Source: an uncultured Deferribacteraceae bacterium (lineage in GTDB: Bacteria > Chrysiogenota > Deferribacteres > CAMZNJ01). Taken from it: a DNA stretch of 20,828 nucleotides. The translations under genes and the position numbers were made by a program. How positions within the stretch are numbered: position 1 is the first letter of the stretch; each line of letters starts with the position of its first letter. Where the stretch lies: positions 1 through 20,828 of the forward strand of contig CAMZNS010000025.1 in the NCBI GenBank assembly GCA_947313855.1, written 5' to 3'. The notes beneath the pieces are model-generated. The model ran no database searches. It was not told the origin of the DNA and saw nothing but the letters and a program-made list of their open reading frames with translations. Below, one piece after another: positions 7,140-13,839 of the stretch.

Positions 7140-8594
7140 ATGGCAACAAATCATGATCACAATACGTACAGCTCCCCCTTATCTTCGCGATATTGTAGCA
7201 AAGAGATGCTTCAACTTTTCTCCGATAACAAGAAATACTCCACCTTTCGACTGCTATGGCTCACACTAGCCAAAGCACAAAAAGAACTCGGACTGCAAAT
7301 CAGCGACGAACAGATAATCGACCTTGAAAACAACATCCACAACATCGACTACGACTACGTTGCACAAAAAGAACGGGAACTCAAACATGACGTCATGGCA
7401 CACATTCATGCCTACGGACACGTTGCACCCAAAGGGGCTCCGATTATCCACCTAGGTGCAACAAGTGCCTACGTACTCGACAACACCGACATTATTATCC
7501 AACGGGAGGGGCTCAACATCATCAAAGGGCACCTCGCAACTCTAATGGACAGAATGGCGAAATTTGCTCAAGAACACGCCGCAACACCAACACTAGGCTA
7601 CACACACTTCCAAAGTGCACAAATCACAACCATCGGAAAACGTGCCTCACTATGGCTACAAGACCTAATGCTAGATTTCCACGACCTAGAATACACCCTC
7701 GATAAGATACAGTTTCGGGGGGCAAAGGGTACAATCGGCACACAAGCGTCTTTCATGGAACTGTTTCAAAATGACTCGAGCAAAGTTAAAAAACTCGACA
7801 CAATGGTGGCAAACAAGCTCGGGTTTGACGCAAGCATACCACTCTCAGGACAAACATACACCAGAAAACAGGACACCAATACCATCAACCTGCTAGCATC
7901 CATAGCCTCCAGCTTGCACAAAATGGCAACAGATATTCGACTCCTAGCACACACCAAAGAGCTCGAGGAACCGTTCGGATCGAACCAAGTGGGATCATCG
8001 GCAATGGCATACAAACGAAACCCCATCCGATGCGAACGCGTTTGCTCATTATCGCGACTAGTGCTCACTCAGGTGATGAATGCACACATGAACCACTCAC
8101 TGCAGTGGCTCGAACGCTCACTAGACGACTCAGCCAACAGACGCATCTACATCGCCGAAACATTCCTGCTCGTGGATGCTGTCCTCACCCTGTCCATAAA
8201 CATTGTTGAGGGGTTGAAGGTGTACCCCAAGGTTATCGAAAGCCGTATCAATACTGAGCTACCGTTCCTTATAACTGAGAGCGTAATTATGGCGTGTGTA
8301 AAAAAGGGTGGCGACAGGCAGATTATCCACGAACGGATACGTCAAGCCTCCATGGAGACCGTGCAGGGGATAAAGCTCCATGGGGAGAGCGATACAGGGA
8401 AGCTTATTAACTTGCTGTTGTCTGATCCCATCATCAACCTCAGCAAGGAGGAGATGGACAGCCTCTTGAACCCCCTACTTCTAACAGGTCGTTCTGAGGA
8501 GCAGGTGCATGATTTTCTTTCCCAGCATATTAGTCCAATACTGGAGGGGAACAGGGGTATTATTGGGGATGGCAGCACAAATATAGTGATTTAG
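7140..8594 (+). CDS. purB: adenylosuccinate lyase, long eukaryote-like form
   Basis: PurB cleaves fumarate from SAICAR and from adenylosuccinate, two steps of purine synthesis. At 484 residues it is longer than the roughly 430-residue Bacillus enzyme. From memory it resembles animal ADSL along its whole length: SPLSSRYCSKEM near the N-terminus, HDVMAHIHAYGH, IHLGATSAYVLDNTD, GYTHFQSAQITTIGKR, RGAKGTIGTQASF, QWLERSLDDSANRR. The flexible signature loop reads GSSAMAYKRNP (residues 285-295). The catalytic serine is kept, but the usual proline of SSAMPYKRNP is Ala290, an odd change. GAGG lies about 10 bases before the ATG. Up to about 8170 the coding strand is A/C-rich; the last 140 codons are richer in G and T, although the protein continues without a break. 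Confidence 0.95.
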   Translation: MATNHDHNTYSSPLSSRYCSKEMLQLFSDNKKYSTFRLLWLTLAKAQKELGLQISDEQIIDLENNIHNIDYDYVAQKERELKHDVMAHIHAYGHVAPKGAPIIHLGATSAYVLDNTDIIIQREGLNIIKGHLATLMDRMAKFAQEHAATPTLGYTHFQSAQITTIGKRASLWLQDLMLDFHDLEYTLDKIQFRGAKGTIGTQASFMELFQNDSSKVKKLDTMVANKLGFDASIPLSGQTYTRKQDTNTINLLASIASSLHKMATDIRLLAHTKELEEPFGSNQVGSSAMAYKRNPIRCERVCSLSRLVLTQVMNAHMNHSLQWLERSLDDSANRRIYIAETFLLVDAVLTLSINIVEGLKVYPKVIESRINTELPFLITESVIMACVKKGGDRQIIHERIRQASMETVQGIKLHGESDTGKLINLLLSDPIINLSKEEMDSLLNPLLLTGRSEEQVHDFLSQHISPILEGNRGIIGDGSTNIVI

Positions 8595-8635
8595 TTGTCA
8601 TCGGTGTGCTGAGTTGCGTTGCACCTGTGCACCCC

Positions 8636-8756
8636 GCACAAGATTACGGCACCCCGCACGAGATTACGCCCGCCTGCACGAGATTACGCCCGCCCGCACG
8701 AGATTACGCACGCCTGCACGCGATTACGGCACCCCGCACGAGATTACGGCACCCCC
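8636..8756. repeat. 20-bp tandem repeat, 6 copies, between convergent genes
   Basis: Six units of about 20 bp start at 8636, 8656, 8676, 8696, 8716 and 8736. Each contains GCACGAGATTACG or a one-base variant, followed by a C-rich tail that is either GCACCCC or CCCGCC-like. The block lies between the purB stop (8594) and the end of the minus-strand gene at 8775. The 20-21 bp period keeps each unit close to the same face of the helix. No terminator with a T-tract was seen in this convergent gap. Confidence 0.95.
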
Positions 8757-8774
8757 GCACAGCTACTACCAAGC

Positions 8775-10304
8775 CTACTGTGAGCTATAAATATTGCTCA
8801 GGAACTCGCCTACCGCAGGGTTTCCGCTTGTGATTACGCTATACACCGATCGCTCTACTAGGCTACAGCTTCGCGTTCTTGGTAGTGATTGGACGAATGC
8901 TTCAACACTTTTCTTGCTAAAGCCTCGTTCAGCCATCTCCCCGTCGCTGGTGTCCATCCCAGCGAAGCAGCTTGCTGGCATTGAGTATATGCTCACTGGG
9001 TTGGCAATATTTATGTCCACTGTTTCGTAGTAGCCGATATCGGACAGTATGTATTTGGTGCCTAGGGGTTCTCGTAGCAGTGAGTTTATCTCTTCTGGGT
9101 ATGGTTGTGCCTGATAGTTGTATCGAATGGCGATATCTTTATCGGTGACGTTCTCCCCTGAGTAGAGCAACCCTGCTGTTTTGGTTTTGCTTGCGAGTAG
9201 TTGGTCTATCTGCTCCCTGTCGAAGGAGTGCAAAACAGTGACGCTTTTTTTGTCTACAATTTGGATGCTCATGAGTTTGTATGCGGGTAAATATGAGTCG
9301 AGTGTTCCCACCTGCTCCCTTTTTCGTCCGGGAGTTGGGTATCCGGGTAGCAGTCCTAAACTTTCTGCAGTATCATTGTGGGTCGCCTTTATGTTTTCCA
9401 CTCGTTCCAAGATTTTTTTGTTTGCGATATGTGGGTAGACATAGTCGAACTCGGTGATATTTTCTAGGTCGTAGTAGTACTGTTTATCCGTTCCGAATGT
9501 GCTGTAGTATCGTTTGAATATGTCGCCGTACGCATCCGCAACTTTAGTGGTAAGTTTGTCTTTGACTAATGCTTTGAGTTTTGGGTAATCGGGGGCACCA
9601 AGAATAATCGCCTTGTTGATACTGTTGTATGGTGTTGAGAGGTCGTATGGTGTGATGGAGAAGCGTATTTGCCAGTTGGATAAAATTGTGTACTTTCGCC
9701 CACTAGACGGTTCACGTAGCCCAGTGAGTTTGAATGTTGGCGGGATAATGCTTCGGGGGACAATGTCTTGGTAATCGAGGAATACGAGCATTTTGTTTTG
9801 GTTGGTTACGACAAACGATTTGGGGTGTAGGAGTCTGTATTGGTAGCGTTCCCCTTTGGAGATATCGTTGTCGGCGTAAATATTTAGGTTGGATAGGGAT
9901 CGAATATCGGCGTTTTTTTTGTGATAGTAAGCACTGTTTACGAGTAGGTGGTAGAAGTCGTAACTCCCCTGCACGTCAAATGGTACGAAGTAGCTGATGT
10001 AGTCGTCGTTTGCGGGTTTGGTGCAGTAGTCGTATCGGTTTGCGTATCGTCCTGCCATGATTTTGGTGAAGTCGCATGTAACTTCCACATTTTTTGTTTG
10101 TCCGGCGTTTTTGAGTCGTTCGAATGAGTTAACACTAGCATTGACACGCCCGATGAGTTCTCCTGGCTTGGCGTAGCTTGTGTTTGTCGTTCCTGCCATC
10201 ATCACAGCAGTCAGTGTGAGAAGTGCGAGTAGTGTAATTAGTAGAGTTGTTGTTCCTGCCTGTGGGTAGTATTTCTTTGTGGTATTCGGATTTGTGTTAA
10301 GCAT
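8775..10304 (-). CDS. secreted or anchored protein of unknown function, 509 residues
   Basis: I do not recognise a family. The N-terminus has charged residues (KK at 10-11), a hydrophobic core (LLITLLALLTLTAVMMAG) and TNTSYA before KPGE, so it is probably exported by the Sec system with cleavage near residue 45. The mature part is polar and rich in tyrosine and asparagine, with few cysteines (in CDFTK, DYCTK, ASCFAG and RSCSL) that could form disulfides outside the cell. No cell-wall anchor motif is seen. The start ATG has GAGAGG 9 bases upstream, and a strong promoter lies at 10355-10383. It follows the methionine-rich protein and the broken multicopper oxidase on the same strand, but a terminator and its own promoter separate it, so shared function is only a guess. 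Confidence 0.8.
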   Translation of the reverse strand: MLNTNPNTTKKYYPQAGTTTLLITLLALLTLTAVMMAGTTNTSYAKPGELIGRVNASVNSFERLKNAGQTKNVEVTCDFTKIMAGRYANRYDYCTKPANDDYISYFVPFDVQGSYDFYHLLVNSAYYHKKNADIRSLSNLNIYADNDISKGERYQYRLLHPKSFVVTNQNKMLVFLDYQDIVPRSIIPPTFKLTGLREPSSGRKYTILSNWQIRFSITPYDLSTPYNSINKAIILGAPDYPKLKALVKDKLTTKVADAYGDIFKRYYSTFGTDKQYYYDLENITEFDYVYPHIANKKILERVENIKATHNDTAESLGLLPGYPTPGRKREQVGTLDSYLPAYKLMSIQIVDKKSVTVLHSFDREQIDQLLASKTKTAGLLYSGENVTDKDIAIRYNYQAQPYPEEINSLLREPLGTKYILSDIGYYETVDINIANPVSIYSMPASCFAGMDTSDGEMAERGFSKKSVEAFVQSLPRTRSCSLVERSVYSVITSGNPAVGEFLSNIYSSQ

Positions 10305-10354
10305 ATTGCCATTCCTCTCGGTAGGATAATTAATTAATAACTCGTACCCTTTTT

Positions 10355-10383
10355 ATTATACCCTTCTGTCACCCTATTTTCAA
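10355..10383 (-). promoter_or_regulatory. promoter of the 509-residue secreted protein gene
   Basis: On the minus strand TTGAAA (10378-10383), exactly 17 bases, then a perfect TATAAT (10355-10360). The predicted start point is about 45 bases before the ATG at 10304. Confidence 0.75.
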
Positions 10384-10405
10384 TAATACTTTTGTAAAAT
10401 ATTTT

Positions 10406-10454
10406 ATAAAACAAAACCCCCGCCGTGGTATTTTATATTTACCAAGGCAGGGGT
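10406..10454 (-). terminator. rho-independent terminator after the methionine-rich gene
   Basis: On the minus strand ACCCCTGCCTTGGTA (10454-10440) pairs with TACCACGGCGGGGGT (10430-10416): 15 positions with one mismatch and one G-U pair, and a 9-base loop. It is followed by TTTTGTTTTA. It ends the transcript of 10494-11060 and separates it from the next gene. Confidence 0.9.
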
Positions 10455-10493
10455 CTGTTGAGTGTTTAAGTTGTTCACCGTTTCGGTTGTTTG

Positions 10494-11060
10494 TTAGCGT
10501 CTGTTCATCATTCCACGGAACTCGTCATCTTTGTACATCTCTTTGCGAAAGTCTTCGTCGTTTAGCATCGAGTTGCGGAAAGTTTCATTGTTCCTCATCA
10601 TGTCCCTGAAGTCGTTGTCCCCCATCATGGTTCGACGGAACTTTCTGTTGCCTATCATGTGTCCACGGAAGTCATTGTCGTTCATCATTTGGTTGCGAAA
10701 GTTGTCATCCCTTAACATTTGCATGCGGAAAGTTTCATTGTTTAGCATCTCTTTGCGGAAGTCGGAGTCGCCCATCATTCCGTCGTAGAATGCTAGGTTT
10801 CCTTGCATTGAGTGTCTGAATGTTCTATTTTTCCTCATTTCGGCACGAAAGTCTGCGTCTTCTATCATACGCATGCGGAAAGTTTCGTTGTTCATCATCT
10901 GGTTTCGGAATTCGGTTCTGTTCATTTCGGAGCTTTGGTAATCACCAAACCCCATTTCTTGTGCGTGAACGGTTGTCATCATAAGGAACGGTATACTTAG
11001 TAGTGCGATTAGTAGTGCTACAACAGCAATGCTAGCTGTGGTTATTAGATGTTTATTCAT
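10494..11060 (-). CDS. secreted methionine-rich decapeptide-repeat protein, possible copper binder
   Basis: The 188-residue product has a clear signal peptide: MNKHLITTAS start, an aliphatic core, and VHA before QEMGFG. After about residue 50 it is nothing but a ten-residue repeat, FRxxMxxxxx, in 13 full copies and one partial copy up to the C-terminus MNRR. Phe-1 and Met-5 are kept in every copy and Arg-2 in all but one (FYDGM). Position 6 is often another Met, and the variable half is acidic or Asn-rich (NNET, NDND, GDND). There is no cysteine. Repeated extracytoplasmic methionines suggest Cu(I) or Ag(I) binding, or a sink for oxidants. The upstream multicopper oxidase remnant on the same strand favours copper; this is inference. 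AAAGGAGG lies about 10 bases before the start, and a terminator follows at 10406-10454. I do not know a named family. Confidence 0.85.
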   Translation of the reverse strand: MNKHLITTASIAVVALLIALLSIPFLMMTTVHAQEMGFGDYQSSEMNRTEFRNQMMNNETFRMRMIEDADFRAEMRKNRTFRHSMQGNLAFYDGMMGDSDFRKEMLNNETFRMQMLRDDNFRNQMMNDNDFRGHMIGNRKFRRTMMGDNDFRDMMRNNETFRNSMLNDEDFRKEMYKDDEFRGMMNRR

Positions 11061-11208
11061 GAGATGGATCCTCCTTTCTCATATTAATGTGATTTATTTA
11101 ATAGGCACCATACCTATTTCTTCATATTTGTGTGCTCCATCTATTTTTAGGAGCCCATTTTTTAGCAATATCTGCTTGGTAGTCTCTGTCGATCATCGAT
11201 TATCGATT

Positions 11209-12325
11209 TTATTGGTAGGAGATAACAGTACCCATTCCCGCAGCCATGTGGAAGAGTAAGTGGCAGTGAATCAGCCAGTCTTTCTCCTCGTCGGCGGCAA
11301 ATTCTATTACAACAGTTTCCATAGGTTTTACGTTTACTGTGTGTTTGAGTGGTGCATTTTTGTTGTTACGCCCATTTATCACACGGAAGAAGTGTCCATG
11401 GAGGTGAATAGGGTGCGACATCATGCTCCTGTTTCGAATAACAATGCGTACGTTTGTGCCTTGTTTGATTTTGATCCAGTTGGCGTCGTTATTGATATCG
11501 AGTTTTTTGCCGTTAAAGCCCCAGTCGTAGCCCATCATCCCGCCAGTTAGGTCGATATTCACTGTTTGTGTTTTTCTCTTTGGCAGTGTTGTGTCCACTT
11601 TCGAGTTGATGAATTTGTAGTCGTTCATGTAAGGTATAACGCCGTCAGCCCGCACTCTAGGCGTTCTCATCAGTGACTGACCGTAAACACCCTGCCCCTT
11701 CACGGCAACAATTTTTTTTGCCAGACCCAAGAAGCACCGAGGAGTATCCGCTAGCGTCATCTGCCATTGCACGAAGTTCGTAACGTTTGCTGTCGGGGAT
11801 AGTAACGAGAACATCGTAGGTTTCGCCGTTGGTAATGAGAAGTTGTTCCACTTCAATGGGTTGAATGTCCATGCCATCGGCAGCAATAACCTTCATTGTC
11901 ATGTTGGCGAACTGCACGTTGAAGTAGGTTCCGGCACCTCCGTTTATGAGTCTGAGCCTTGCTGTTGATCCGGGTTTCATGGAGTAGAACTGCTGTGTTT
12001 CGCCATTGGCAAGGAATGCATCATATTCTATGTCGGACACATCGCTGCCCATGCCACCACGTCCTCCCATCATCATGCCACCACCGTGTCCGCCCCTACT
12101 CTCTTGGAGTTCTCTGAGAATATCCAACGGGTGCCTGTCTGACCAGTCAGAGAGTACGATGGTTTTGTCGTAGTCAACTTTTATGGGTTCAACTTTTGGC
12201 GAGAATACGATGGCACCGTAAACGCCTTGTTGTTCTTGGAGATCGGTGTGTGAGTGGTACCAGTATGTTCCCGTTTGTTTCACTTTAAATTCGAAGGTGA
12301 ACGATTTTTTTGAACAATATCTCAC
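11209..12325 (-). pseudogene. multicopper oxidase remnant, 5' truncated and frameshifted
   Basis: Laccase/CueO/CopA-type oxidase, about 372 residues if the frame is repaired. Three of the four copper motifs remain: TGTYWYHSHTDLQ near the start, HPIHLHGHFF, and HCHLLFHMAAGM with the axial Met, close to the C-terminus. A Gly/Met-rich insert (HGGGMMMGGRGGMG) lies between. The first copper motif (HxHG) and any signal peptide are missing: upstream of the GTG at 12325 the frame closes and the DNA is AT-rich and non-coding. There is also no ribosome binding site. A second lesion lies at an A8 tract (plus strand T8, about 11712-11719). Upstream reads in one frame, downstream in another, and removing one A restores a continuous product. 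Two independent breaks argue for decay, although the A8 tract alone could slip. Confidence 0.85.
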
Positions 12326-12452
12326 CTAGTAATAAGAATACCCCATCTTTCCCAGAAGTTCAACATTTTTTATTTATTTTTTTAATAAATCTATTTGCAT
12401 AGTAAGTTTTGTGTGTTACAATTCGGGTGAGGTAATACCTGTACATATTAAA

Positions 12453-12479
12453 TATAATTACACGTGTAACCTGTTACAC
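12453..12479 (+). promoter_or_regulatory. -10 box with overlapping operator-like dyads upstream of the PTS genes
   Basis: TATAAT (12453-12458) has no good -35 at 17 bases. Overlapping it is the 12-bp palindrome TTACACGTGTAA (12458-12469). Directly after is the perfect 7-2-7 inverted repeat GTGTAAC-CT-GTTACAC (12464-12479), and another half-site TGTTACA lies at 12414-12420. The dyads cover the transcription start region, as expected for a repressor of the GntR or LacI type. A missing -35 would also fit an activator. Confidence 0.5.
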
Positions 12480-12499
12480 AATTCATACGGAGGAATACC

Positions 12500-12808
12500 A
12501 TGACAAAACTCTACACATTCTGCTCAGCAGGCACTTCAAGCTCCCTACTCGTGGCAAAAATGCAAAAAGCTGCCGACGCCCGAGACCTCAACATGGAGAT
12601 CTTGTATTTTGGCGAAAGCGACATTGCCACAAAGGCACAACATGCCGACATCATACTACTATCCCCACAGATAAAATACCGTGAGGCCAAAGTTCGCAAG
12701 GACTTCACCGACAAAATAGTCTACACCATCGGCATGCAGAACTATGGTTTAATGAAGGTTGACGCTATCCTAGACGACTGCGTAAAGCTGCTCGAGCAGT
12801 CCGCATAA
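12500..12808 (+). CDS. celA: PTS Lac-family IIB component (cellobiose/chitobiose type)
   Basis: This 102-residue cytoplasmic protein takes the phosphate from IIA on a cysteine and gives it to the sugar entering through IIC. The fold start MTKLYTFCSAGTSSSLLV carries the active Cys8 and the following phosphate-binding loop. DIILLSPQIKYR and the C-terminal helix are typical of the family, and the length is standard. GGAGG lies 7 bases before the ATG, and a -10 box with strong dyads lies upstream. It is the first gene of a locus containing IIB2, IIC, GH4, DUF871 and IIA on the same strand, with a gap of 280 bases before the next gene. Substrate is probably a beta-linked disaccharide; the exact sugar cannot be read here. 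Confidence 0.93.
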   Translation: MTKLYTFCSAGTSSSLLVAKMQKAADARDLNMEILYFGESDIATKAQHADIILLSPQIKYREAKVRKDFTDKIVYTIGMQNYGLMKVDAILDDCVKLLEQSA

Positions 12809-12836
12809 TAAAACTTGCAGGTAGCAACTATTTGCC

Positions 12837-12865
12837 TTGACAACTCTTTTCATTTGGTACATAGT
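12837..12865 (+). promoter_or_regulatory. promoter upstream of the second IIB gene
   Basis: A perfect TTGACA (12837-12842), 17 bases, then CATAGT (12860-12865, 4/6 match). It starts 29 bases after the celA stop, and would give a leader of about 215 bases before the second IIB gene. Confidence 0.45.
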
Positions 12866-12885
12866 CCAGTTATTGGGCGACGAGG

Positions 12886-12928
12886 AAACTGGCGACTAGG
12901 AACGGCTGACTAGCAACGGCTGACTAGC
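12886..12928. repeat. 14-bp direct repeat, 2 perfect copies and 1 degenerate
   Basis: AACGGCTGACTAGC occurs at 12901-12914 and 12915-12928, preceded by a related GAAACTGGCGACTAGG. It lies in the leader between the two IIB genes. A sequence fully complementary to the 16S rRNA 3' end (AAAGGAGGTGA, about 12987-12997) follows, but no start codon lies at a normal distance from it. Confidence 0.85.
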
Positions 12929-13088
12929 AGTGGACTGTGTACTAATTTCACCTGCGTGCCAGCGTGCCCAAATATTTCAAGATACTAAAGGAGGTGACGG
13001 ACGAATCAACATAAATGTACCCAAGCACAGTGTCTGACCCCATAATTACTAATGTGTTTGGTTTCACAAGAAATTAAGAGGTACCAAT

Positions 13089-13430
13089 ATGGATATTCAA
13101 AAAAATAAAAACCTTTATTTATACTGCTCGGGTGGTGTTTCTAGCTTGATACTATCCCGTAAAATGACAAAGCTAATCAATAGTCGCGGGCTAAACATCT
13201 CTGTGTGCTCTTTTACCATATCAGAGCTCAAAGACAGCGGTCGGTATGCTGACATCATACTACTAACCCCCCCCATCAGATACCGTGCCAGCAGGATCAT
13301 CAGCATGTTCCCCAGCAAACTTGTCTACATCGTAGGACGCATGGACTACAGTAAACTAGACGCACAAAGTATTTTGCAGGGTGCATTGCAGCATTGGTCT
13401 TGCCGATACCCCCAACCTGCTACCCCATAA
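13089..13430 (+). CDS. second, divergent PTS Lac-family IIB protein
   Basis: A 113-residue paralogue of celA. The active-site region reads YLYCSGGVSSLILS, so the phosphorylatable cysteine is kept (Cys13), while the usual SAGTSSS loop is changed to SGGVSS. The central ADIILLTPPIRYRA and the later LVYIVGRMDY also match the first IIB. It has extra residues at the N-terminus (MDIQKNKN) and a proline-containing tail (CRYPQPATP). GAGG lies 7 bases before the ATG. It ends before a long hairpin at 13487-13528, so it and celA may be transcribed apart from the IIC gene. It may serve a second sugar with the same IIC, be a regulatory variant, or be an ageing duplicate; the intact cysteine argues against simple loss. 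Confidence 0.88.
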   Translation: MDIQKNKNLYLYCSGGVSSLILSRKMTKLINSRGLNISVCSFTISELKDSGRYADIILLTPPIRYRASRIISMFPSKLVYIVGRMDYSKLDAQSILQGALQHWSCRYPQPATP

Positions 13431-13486
13431 TTATTCGGGCACAAGCCTTTATAAGTATTTATTATTTTCAGTCTAACGTTTTTATT

Positions 13487-13528
13487 CAACGCCATGGTCA
13501 GCTTTTCGGTTGTCCATGGCGTTGTTTT
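13487..13528 (+). terminator. long perfect hairpin after the second IIB gene
   Basis: CAACGCCATGG (13487-13497) pairs perfectly over 11 bp with CCATGGCGTTG (13514-13524) across a 16-base loop, and TTTT follows. It is probably a terminator, or an attenuator controlling read-through into the IIC gene 310 bases further on. Confidence 0.65.
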
Positions 13529-13839
13529 GTGTCATCTCTTTGAGGGGTATCGCCGCGATCGTCGGCTTTCGGTCAACAATTTGTACATAGTAGTAAAAAA
13601 AATTTTACCTACATTTTGATTTAAATAAAGTAGTGTTACCCAACGACACGCCTGTTATTGTATCTTAGGTGCACCATGGCGAATAGTTAAGTAGCTATCC
13701 TATGGCGTATTCCGTGCCTGATGAATAAAAACCCTTGACCACTACCTCTCCTTATGTTAAGGTAAGAAAAGTTTTAATTTAGGTCGAATGCGATCAAATT
13801 AAGAACTGAGTTATTTTTTTATAAGGAGGAGAGTTCATT
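13529..13839 (+). other. leader region of the IIC gene, no gene seen
   Basis: No ORF is supported in this 310-base stretch. It holds an imperfect dyad with arms near GTAGTAAAA and TTTTACCTAC (about 13586-13612). Near its end are TTGACC (13735-13740) and the small inverted repeat CCTTA-TGT-TAAGG (13750-13762). TTGACC could be a -35, but the hexamer 17 bases later (TAAGGT) is a poor -10, so the celB promoter is uncertain. Confidence 0.4.
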
